A stretch of 64,000 bases of DNA. Origin: Sphingobacterium athyrii. GTDB taxonomy: Bacteria > Bacteroidota > Bacteroidia > Sphingobacteriales > Sphingobacteriaceae. A model generated the notes under the pieces. That model searched no databases. It had not been told where the DNA came from and saw nothing but the letters and a program-made list of their open reading frames with translations. This document shows, one piece after another, positions 54,911 to 61,968 of this stretch. Positions within the stretch are counted from its first letter, which is position 1. Each line of letters opens with the position of its first letter. The stretch covers positions 620,614-684,613 of the forward strand of contig NZ_QCXX01000004.1 of NCBI RefSeq assembly GCF_003071065.1. The letters are read 5' to 3'. A program made the position numbers and the translations under genes.

Positions 54911-55390
54911 ATGAAAATCAAGGTAGGATTTGGGTTTGATGTCCATCAAATAAAAGCGGGGCATCCATTTATTGTTGGAGGTGTACAGTTGGAGCATCAT
55001 GCAGGAGCTTTTGGTCACTCAGATGCCGATGTGTTGGTCCACGCCATCTGTGACGCTATTTTGGGCGCCGCAAACTTGGAAGACATCGGTTATCACTTCC
55101 CCAACACGGATATGCGGTGGAAAGGGATCAGCAGCTTGTTGCTGTTGAAAGAATGTATGAAATTGATTCAGGCAAAAGGATATCAACTTGGCAATATTGA
55201 TGCGATGCTTTGCCTTGAAGCACCCAAAATCAAGCCTTATATTCCACAGATGAAGGTCAAACTTGCTGAAGCTACAGGTTTGGATCCGGATGATATTTCC
55301 ATCAAAGCAACCACGAATGAAACAATGGGTTTTATCGGTAGGCAAGAAGGAGTCGTTGCTTATGCCGTCTGTTTGATAGAACGGGTATAG
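54911..55390 (+). CDS. ispF: 2-C-methyl-D-erythritol 2,4-cyclodiphosphate synthase
   Basis: A 159-residue protein with the metal-binding Asp10 and His12 (GFDVHQ), HSDADVLVHAICDAILGAA (36-54; key His36, Asp38, His44), the DIGYHFPNTD loop and a TTNETMGFIGRQEGVVAYAV end. It forms the cyclic diphosphate intermediate of the non-mevalonate isoprenoid pathway in a cytoplasmic trimer. Length and motifs are complete. It stands alone between the GT5-fold gene and a penicillin-binding protein. Confidence 0.97.
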   Translation: MKIKVGFGFDVHQIKAGHPFIVGGVQLEHHAGAFGHSDADVLVHAICDAILGAANLEDIGYHFPNTDMRWKGISSLLLLKECMKLIQAKGYQLGNIDAMLCLEAPKIKPYIPQMKVKLAEATGLDPDDISIKATTNETMGFIGRQEGVVAYAVCLIERV

Positions 55391-55691
55391 CATCATTATC
55401 AACCTTGTAAAAAGGAAACATTTTCATGTTTTCATGCACACTTTTGAATGAATTAGTAATACCTTTGCCATGAATCATTCTTTGGCACATTATCTGATAG
55501 AGTGGACATTAAAATCATATTGAAATCTATATGAGAGCAAATAGTGAAATATCCAATTGAAAAAGATAAACACGGATCAAAAAACTGGATATTCCATGTA
55601 GCTTAAAAAAAACAAAATGCAGTACATTCATCAATGCTAAAGGAAAAAAAGCATAAATGAATAATGTTTGCACATGAAATTTAGTAAATAG
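55391..55691. other. 301-bp intergenic region before the penicillin-binding protein gene
   Basis: A TACCTTTG box (55460-55467) fits a Bacteroidota -7 element, but no TTG is present at the expected distance upstream, so the promoter call is weak. Nothing else was recognised in this AT-rich stretch. Confidence 0.4.
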
Positions 55692-57962
55692 ATGAAGCGA
55701 GTATCAAAAAAAAATCAACTTACTGAAGGCGATATAAAACGATATACGTTCAATTTTTGGAAGATCATTATCGGCATTGTAGCCTTGGGATTCCTATTTA
55801 TATTGAGTATACGCCTTGGACTATTTGGAAAATTGCCTTCGTTTAACGACCTGGAAAATCCAAAAAGCAATTTAGCGTCTGAGGTCATTACGGAGGATCA
55901 TAAAGTATTAGGAACTTATTATGTACAGAATCGGTCGAATGTTAAATACAGCGAACTGTCACCCTATTTGGTCAAAGCATTGGTCTCCACAGAGGACAAG
56001 CGCTTCTATGACCATTCTGGGATAGATTATTCCCGTACCTTTACCGTGATCTTCCATACATTGACCGGCAATAAACAGGGGGGGAGTACCATTACGCAAC
56101 AGCTGGCGCTTAATCTTTTTTCTGATGGCCGCCAAAAGAACTTTTTAAAACGGGTTATCCAAAAATTTCAAGAATGGGTGACAGCTGTCCGTCTGGAAAG
56201 AAATTATACTAAGGATGAGATTATTACCATGTATTTCAATACGGTGGATTTCGGTGCATATAATACATTTGGGATAAAATCTGCAGCGCGAACTTATTTC
56301 AATACCACACCAGATAAATTAACTGCTGAACAAGCGGCGCTTTTAGTGGGCATGTTGAAAGGTCCCGGAGCCTATTCACCCGTAAGATATCCTGAAAAGT
56401 CAAAAATTCGGCGTAATACCGTATTAAATAATATGGTGGCGGCCAATTTTATTTCTGCCGAAGAAGCATCGAATGCAAAGGAGAAACCACTCGGACTGGA
56501 ATTGAAAATTGCAAACTACGGGGAAGGGCTGGCGCCTTATTTTAGAGCTGTATTGAAGGATCAGATTAAAAAGGAATTTGCTAATCTTAAGATTGTTAAA
56601 GCTGACGGGACACCTTATGACTTAGACCGCGATGGATTAAAGATCTATACGACTATCAATATGTCCATGCAACAGTATGCCGAGGATGCGCAGAAAGAAT
56701 GGATGAAGCAGCTGCAATCGAAATTTTCGGCGCAGTGGAAAAATAGAGATCCGTTCAAAGGCGATAAAGCAAAACTGCTGATCAGTGGAATGAAACGTTC
56801 TGATCGTTATCGGATATTACGTGAAGAGGGATTAAATGACGATCAGATCAAAAAAGCCTTCAATGTGAAAGTTGCGATGAATATTTTCACCTGGAAAGGC
56901 AGTAAAGATACCATGATGACACCAATGGATTCCATTAAATACAACAAGCTCATGCTTCGGAATGCCATGATGTCCATGGAGCCAAAAACAGGGCATATTA
57001 AGGCTTGGGTCGGTGGAATTGATTTTGATCACTTCAAATATGATCAGGTTAAAATGGGAACACGACAGGTCGGGTCTACAGCGAAGCCATTTACCTATGC
57101 AGTAGCTATCGATAACGGTTATTCGCCTTGTTATAGTATTCCGAATTACCAGCAAACATATAATGGTTGGACGCCAAGAGGAAATGCACAGGGCGGGAAT
57201 CCGATTACTTTGGCAAAGGCATTAGCTTATTCACAAAACTTTGCAACAGCTTATCTCGTGCATGAAGTGGGAGCTGCAGAGGTCGCTGCGTTAACCAAAC
57301 GCATGGGAATAACGAGCGATGTGCCCAACTACCCTTCCATTTCCCTAGGTGCGTATGAAGCATCTGTTTTTGATATGGTTGGTGCTTATTCTGCTTTCGT
57401 TAACCAGGGAACCTGGATCGAACCAACAGCCATTTTACGTATCGAAGATAAAAATGGGACGCCTATCTATGATAAGGCGCCGAAAGTAGTGAAAGCACTG
57501 AATAGCGAATCCGCTTATATTATTGTTGATATGCTGAAAAAAGTTGTATCTCAGGGTACGGCTCGGCGTATTCAGTGGAAATACAAACTTACCAATCCGA
57601 TAGGTGGTAAAACAGGTACAACCAATGATAACTCCGATGCATGGTTTATCGGTATTACTCCGGAACTGGTCACAGGTGTCTGGACGGGAGCAGAGGATCG
57701 CGGAATCAGTTTTGACCGTATGGAATATGGACAGGGAGCTGCCGCAGCTATGCCAGTCTTTGCCTTCTTTATGCAAAAGGTTTATAAAGATTCAAACCTG
57801 AAATATACAAAAGGTGATTTCGAACAGCCACAGGGTGGACTTACCCGTGTTATTGACTGTAACCAGTATTGGGGCGGTGGCGGCTCTGATGTTGAAGACG
57901 GATCTACAGATTCAAGCAGCAAGGATGAGCCGAAATTAAAGGATGACCGCTTGGGATTTTAA
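55692..57962 (+). CDS. Class A penicillin-binding protein (PBP1A-type), transglycosylase/transpeptidase
   Basis: A 756-residue bifunctional cell-wall enzyme. A membrane anchor spans about 23-41. The GT51 glycosyltransferase domain follows, with catalytic Glu101 in STEDKRFYDHSG and GSTITQQLALNLF (131-143). The transpeptidase domain has S462-T-A-K465, S514-Q-N516 and K640-T-G642, the three penicillin-binding motifs in order. It polymerises lipid II and cross-links peptidoglycan on the outer side of the inner membrane. The C-terminal 50 residues are low complexity (GGGGSDVEDGSTDSSSKDEP). The gene is monocistronic by layout. Confidence 0.95.
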   Translation: MKRVSKKNQLTEGDIKRYTFNFWKIIIGIVALGFLFILSIRLGLFGKLPSFNDLENPKSNLASEVITEDHKVLGTYYVQNRSNVKYSELSPYLVKALVSTEDKRFYDHSGIDYSRTFTVIFHTLTGNKQGGSTITQQLALNLFSDGRQKNFLKRVIQKFQEWVTAVRLERNYTKDEIITMYFNTVDFGAYNTFGIKSAARTYFNTTPDKLTAEQAALLVGMLKGPGAYSPVRYPEKSKIRRNTVLNNMVAANFISAEEASNAKEKPLGLELKIANYGEGLAPYFRAVLKDQIKKEFANLKIVKADGTPYDLDRDGLKIYTTINMSMQQYAEDAQKEWMKQLQSKFSAQWKNRDPFKGDKAKLLISGMKRSDRYRILREEGLNDDQIKKAFNVKVAMNIFTWKGSKDTMMTPMDSIKYNKLMLRNAMMSMEPKTGHIKAWVGGIDFDHFKYDQVKMGTRQVGSTAKPFTYAVAIDNGYSPCYSIPNYQQTYNGWTPRGNAQGGNPITLAKALAYSQNFATAYLVHEVGAAEVAALTKRMGITSDVPNYPSISLGAYEASVFDMVGAYSAFVNQGTWIEPTAILRIEDKNGTPIYDKAPKVVKALNSESAYIIVDMLKKVVSQGTARRIQWKYKLTNPIGGKTGTTNDNSDAWFIGITPELVTGVWTGAEDRGISFDRMEYGQGAAAAMPVFAFFMQKVYKDSNLKYTKGDFEQPQGGLTRVIDCNQYWGGGGSDVEDGSTDSSSKDEPKLKDDRLGF

Positions 57963-57983
57963 TCTGAGTATTGAGAAATTAGA

Positions 57984-58021
57984 ATTGAGTATTGAGATTC
58001 TGGTTGGGCAAGCCTGCGGCT
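57984..58021 (+). repeat. Left copy of an inverted repeat flanking uvrC
   Basis: This 38-nt segment (starting ATTGAGTATTGAGATTCTGG, ending GGCT) matches, in reverse complement, 60094-60131 beyond the other end of uvrC, with about four mismatches. It includes AAGCC-TGC-GGCTT, which recurs as AAGCC-TGT-GGCTT near 58114-58126. Confidence 0.7.
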
Positions 58022-58181
58022 TAGAAGTTGCTTCATTTTCTAATTTTGACTTTTCAGATTTGAGTATGAAGATTTTGTTTACGCCAGCTTGTTTTTCAAA
58101 GATTAAAGAATAAGAGCTCTAGTTTGATAAGCCTGTGGCTTAGAAGCTGTCTCCGTTTTTTACTTTTTAATTTTTAAAGTT

Positions 58182-59993
58182 TTGACATTTGACTATAGGG
58201 AAGAATTAAAGAAGATACCTCATCGACCAGGGGTCTATCAATATTTTGATAAACACGATGAATTGATCTATATCGGTAAGGCGAAAGACCTTCGTAACCG
58301 AGTAGGTTCATATTTTGTCAATGAAAATCAATTAAACGGTAAGACCCGTGTTTTGGTCCGTAAGATCAACCGTATTTCTTTTACTATAGTAGATACCGAA
58401 ATTGATGCTTGGTTGCTTGAGAATTCATTAATCAAGAAGCATAAGCCAAAATACAATGTCATGCTTAAGGATGACAAGACCTATCCATGGATTGTCATTA
58501 AGAACGAACCCTTTCCCCGTGTTTTTTGGACGAGGCAATTTATTAAGGATGGTTCCCGGTACTACGGACCGTACCCTTCTGTCGGTATGATGCACATCGT
58601 ACTGGATCTGATCCGTGAATTGTTTCCGCTTCGGACATGTAATCTGGCGCTTACGCAGGAGAATATCCGAAAAGGTAAGTTCAAAATCTGTCTCGAATAT
58701 CAGATCGGAAACTGTAAAGGGCCCTGTGAAGGATATCAGTCTGAAGAAGACTACGATCAGAACCTGAGTGACATCAAGGATATTCTGAATGGTAAAATTG
58801 CCGTCGTCACCAATAGACTAAAAGAAAGCATCGCTTCAGCGGCAGCTTCACTGGATTTTGAACGGGCACAATTGATTAAAGCCAAACTCGATAAACTGGA
58901 CAATTATCAGAGCAAATCGACCGTGGTCAATTCTTCGATTACCAACGTGGATGTATTTAGTATTGCCTCGGATGAGGGCTACGCCTTTGTCAATTATCTA
59001 AAGGTGATGAATGGCGTCATTATTCAGACGCAGACCCTAGAAATGAAACGTCGTTTGGATGAGAGCGAACAGGAACTACTGTCTCTGGCCATCCCCGAAA
59101 TACGTGAACGGTTTAAAAGCCTTTCGCGGGAGATTATTGTCCCCTTCGAACTGGATATTGAGGAAAACGAACGGATAAAATTCACAATTCCCAAACTGGG
59201 GGAAAAGAAGAAACTCTTGGAGCTTTCCCAAAAAAATGTAGCTTTTTTTAGGAAAGAACGTTTGTTACAATACGAAAAACTGAACCCTGACATTCGTACG
59301 GAACGTATTTTAAAGCAGATGCAGAAGGACCTGCGCATGAATGTCCTGCCTCAACATATCGAATGTTTTGACAACTCCAATATTCAGGGGAATTATCCTG
59401 TATCAGCTATTGTAGTGTTTAAAGATGCAAAGCCTTCCAAAAAAGACTATCGGCATTTTAATGTGAAAACAGTGGAGGGACCCAATGATTTTGCGACCAT
59501 GGAGGAGGCTGTTTTTAGACGATACAGAAGGTTATTGGATGAAGATCAATCCTTGCCGCAGTTGATTATTATTGACGGGGGTAAGGGACAATTGGGCGCT
59601 GCATTAAAAAGCTTGCGCTTACTGGGAATAGAACGTAAGGTAACTGTCATCGGTATCGCTAAGCGACTGGAAGAATTGTTCTATCCCGGAGATCAATATC
59701 CACTCTATTTAGATAAGAAATCGGAAACATTAAGGATCATCCAGCACTTACGTGATGAGGCGCACCGCTTTGGGATCACCTTTCACCGTAATCAACGCAG
59801 CCGCAAGACTTTTGTGTCTGAACTGGAAAATGTACCAGGAATCGGAAAAACAACGGTGGAAAAGGTGCTTACCGAATTTAAATCTGTTAAACGAGTGAAG
59901 GAAGCTTCGGATGAAGACCTAAAAAAAGTGCTTAATCTGAAACAGATTAAAGCACTCCGTGCATATTTTAATGAAACGAACCTGTCGAGCTAG
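58182..59993 (+). CDS. uvrC: Excinuclease ABC subunit C
   Basis: A 603-residue protein with an N-terminal GIY-YIG nuclease (RPGVYQYFDKHDELIYIGKA, about 15-34), a cysteine cluster C-x16-C-x7-C-x3-C (in TCNLALTQENI to NCKGPCEGY) that matches the iron-sulfur ligands of UvrC, a UVR domain, an RNase H-like endonuclease domain (IECFDNSNIQG, IIIDGGKGQL) and C-terminal helix-hairpin-helix motifs (VPGIGKTTVEKVL). It makes both incisions in nucleotide-excision repair together with UvrAB. The chosen start is TTG at 58182, since the conserved sequence begins there and no nearby ATG precedes it in frame. Flanked by inverted repeats. Confidence 0.95.
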   Translation: MTFDYREELKKIPHRPGVYQYFDKHDELIYIGKAKDLRNRVGSYFVNENQLNGKTRVLVRKINRISFTIVDTEIDAWLLENSLIKKHKPKYNVMLKDDKTYPWIVIKNEPFPRVFWTRQFIKDGSRYYGPYPSVGMMHIVLDLIRELFPLRTCNLALTQENIRKGKFKICLEYQIGNCKGPCEGYQSEEDYDQNLSDIKDILNGKIAVVTNRLKESIASAAASLDFERAQLIKAKLDKLDNYQSKSTVVNSSITNVDVFSIASDEGYAFVNYLKVMNGVIIQTQTLEMKRRLDESEQELLSLAIPEIRERFKSLSREIIVPFELDIEENERIKFTIPKLGEKKKLLELSQKNVAFFRKERLLQYEKLNPDIRTERILKQMQKDLRMNVLPQHIECFDNSNIQGNYPVSAIVVFKDAKPSKKDYRHFNVKTVEGPNDFATMEEAVFRRYRRLLDEDQSLPQLIIIDGGKGQLGAALKSLRLLGIERKVTVIGIAKRLEELFYPGDQYPLYLDKKSETLRIIQHLRDEAHRFGITFHRNQRSRKTFVSELENVPGIGKTTVEKVLTEFKSVKRVKEASDEDLKKVLNLKQIKALRAYFNETNLSS

Positions 59994-60093
59994 CGCTGAC
60001 TTTTCTGATATTGCTGTTTTCTTTGTTCATTTTTGTGACAGTAAAAATGGATAAAGAAAAATAGATTGCACGATACAAAAACTAAAGTAAGTG

Positions 60094-60131
60094 AGCCAAA
60101 GGCTTGTACAACCAGAATCTCAATACTCAAT
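60094..60131 (-). repeat. Right copy of the inverted repeat flanking uvrC
   Basis: In reverse complement this matches 57984-58021 with about four mismatches in 38 nt. It lies in the gap between the convergent uvrC and era genes, together with several AATACTCAATACT-type short repeats. Confidence 0.7.
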
Positions 60132-60150
60132 ACTATCTACTCAGTACTAA

Positions 60151-61029
60151 TTAATCGTCGTAACCAAAACGTTTGAGGTAATTCTTCTTGCTTCTCCAGT
60201 CGGGGATTACCTTAACGAAAAGTTCCAGGAAAACCTTTCCATCAATAAATTCTTCAATATCCTGGCGGGCATAGGTACCTACTTTTTTGATCATAGCTCC
60301 CGCTTTGCCGATGATAATGTTTTTTTGTGAATCGCGCTCGACAATAATTTCGGCAGCAATACGCGTAATATTTGCTTCTTCTTTGTAGGAAGTGACGATC
60401 ACTTCTGTACTGTAAGGAATTTCTTTGTCATACAGTTTGAATACTTTTTCACGTATCATCTCGGAGACAAAGAAACGCATGGATTTGTCCGTCAATTCAT
60501 CTTTTTCGTAGTAAGCCTCGTGGATAGGCAACTTATCTTTGATGTACTGCATGACGGCTGATACATTATGATCCAACTTGGCTGAAATAGCGAAGATTGT
60601 GTCAGGATTTAGCTTTTCTTGCCAAAATTCAATTTTGGCCTTTACCTCTTCTTCAGAAGATTTATCTATTTTGTTGATCAGGACGGCTACCGGAGAATTC
60701 GTTTTACGTAATTTCTCCAATACGTCATTCTCGTCGTATTTCTCGTGGATATCAGTCACAAATAAAATAATGTCCGCATCAATAAGCGATCCCTGGACAA
60801 AGTTCATCATTGATTCCTGTAGAGAATAGTTTGGTTTGATGACGCCCGGTGTGTCGGAAAACACAATTTGATGGTCTTCATCGTTTACAATACCGATAAT
60901 GCGGTGTCTTGTCGTTTGCGCTTTAGGTGTGATGATAGACATCTTTTCACCTACTAAAGCGTTCATTAGGGTGGACTTACCAGCATTTGGCTTTCCGATG
61001 ATACTTACGAATCCTGCTTTATGTGACAT
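60151..61029 (-). CDS. era: GTPase Era
   Basis: Starting at the ATG at 61029 the protein is 292 residues, the normal Era size; the frame stays open 28 codons further upstream but those residues are not Era-like. GTPase motifs are GKPNAGKS (12-19), a switch TTRHR (39-43), DTPG (59-62) and NKID (119-122). The C-terminal KH domain has the IIGKAGAMIKKVG loop that binds the 3' end of 16S rRNA. Era assists maturation of the small ribosomal subunit. It is convergent with uvrC and divergent from the initiator tRNA array. Confidence 0.96.
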   Translation of the reverse strand: MSHKAGFVSIIGKPNAGKSTLMNALVGEKMSIITPKAQTTRHRIIGIVNDEDHQIVFSDTPGVIKPNYSLQESMMNFVQGSLIDADIILFVTDIHEKYDENDVLEKLRKTNSPVAVLINKIDKSSEEEVKAKIEFWQEKLNPDTIFAISAKLDHNVSAVMQYIKDKLPIHEAYYEKDELTDKSMRFFVSEMIREKVFKLYDKEIPYSTEVIVTSYKEEANITRIAAEIIVERDSQKNIIIGKAGAMIKKVGTYARQDIEEFIDGKVFLELFVKVIPDWRSKKNYLKRFGYDD

Positions 61030-61067
61030 TTTTCTAAATTTTATTAGGATTACAAAGAAACAAAATA

Positions 61068-61075
61068 TATCTTTG
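61068..61075 (+). promoter_or_regulatory. Probable -7 box of the initiator tRNA array promoter
   Basis: TATCTTTG fits the Bacteroidota -7 consensus TAnnTTTG and lies 69 nt before the first tRNA. The -33 position reads TTA rather than TTG, so the call is moderate. Confidence 0.45.
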
Positions 61076-61144
61076 TACTCCAATTCGGAAGGATCATAAT
61101 CTTGTTTTTTCAAAAGAAAAAAGCAATTTTGTTCAAAAATATAT

Positions 61145-61217
<73 letters not shown>

Positions 61218-61225
61218 CTAAAAGG

Positions 61226-61257
61226 AAAGATCCGGTTTGCAATGACCGGTTCTTTTT
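61226..61257 (+). terminator. Terminator-like hairpin after initiator tRNA copy 1
   Basis: AAAGATCCGGT (61226-61236) pairs with ACCGGTTCTTT (61245-61255), one mismatch, around TTGCAATG; T residues follow. The same element is found after copies 2 and 3. Confidence 0.65.
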
Positions 61258-61276
61258 AAAGAAATCAAAAATACAT

Positions 61277-61349
<73 letters not shown>

Positions 61350-61355
61350 CTAAAG

Positions 61356-61387
61356 AGAGAGCCGGTTTGCAATGATCGGTTCTTTTT
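61356..61387 (+). terminator. Terminator-like hairpin after initiator tRNA copy 2
   Basis: Same element as after copy 1, with GCCGGT and ATCGGTTCT arms (one G-U pair) around the identical TTGCAATG loop and a T-run. Confidence 0.6.
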
Positions 61388-61406
61388 AAAGACATTAAAA
61401 ATACAT

Positions 61407-61479
<73 letters not shown>

Positions 61480-61485
61480 CTAAAA

Positions 61486-61518
61486 GAGAGAGCCGGTTTG
61501 CAATGACCGGTTCTTTTT
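61486..61518 (+). terminator. Terminator-like hairpin after initiator tRNA copy 3
   Basis: GAGAGCCGGT and ACCGGTTCTT arms around TTGCAATG, followed by T residues, as in the earlier spacers. Confidence 0.6.
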
Positions 61519-61537
61519 AAAGACATTAAAAATACAT

Positions 61538-61610
<73 letters not shown>

Positions 61611-61617
61611 CTAAAAG

Positions 61618-61650
61618 AGAAAGCTGAGGTGAGAACCTTGGCTTTTCTTG
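61618..61650 (+). terminator. Terminator of the initiator tRNA array
   Basis: AAAGCTGAGGT and ACCTTGGCTTTT arms pair around a GAGA loop with two G-U pairs, followed by CTTGTTTT. Confidence 0.7.
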
Positions 61651-61968
61651 TTTTATGTGCCTATTTTAACCGTTTTAACTTCCTCTCGCCAAAATAGGGG
61701 TAATTTTGAACTTTCGCTATTTATTGTATCTCATGATGTTTGAGTATGTGTTGATTTAGCTGAATAAAATCATGATTAAACCATAAAATCTGATAATCGT
61801 ACATTTTAAGTTGCAATTGAATGTTTATGCAATCGTTTGTTCAATTGGCGCAATCGATTTCGTTCTGTTTGAATTTTGATATACCCCTATCTTCTTCTAG
61901 TTTTAGCATTCATGCACCTAAATTTTGATTAGCACGCTAATCAATTTTTAAACTAACTATTAAATATT
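61651..61968. other. Upstream region of the fifth SusC gene
   Basis: A 318-bp AT-rich region. It holds two GCAATCG motifs exactly 21 bp apart (61829 and 61850) and a 20-bp perfect palindrome (61925-61944). No TAnnTTTG promoter box was recognised. Confidence 0.5.
61925..61944. promoter_or_regulatory. Perfect 20-bp operator-like palindrome before the fifth SusC gene
   Basis: TTGATTAGC and GCTAATCAA are perfect 9-bp arms around AC, 24 bp before the start codon. The 2-nt centre is too short for an RNA hairpin loop, so a DNA-binding site is more likely than a terminator. Confidence 0.5.

Noticed and set aside
55470-55523. 17-codon frame after the TACCTTTG box before the penicillin-binding protein gene
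   Set aside because: It is too short and lacks any supporting feature; the promoter itself is weak.
61030-61113. 28-codon N-terminal extension of Era
   Set aside because: The extra residues are not Era-like and the ATG at 61029 begins the conserved sequence at the usual length.
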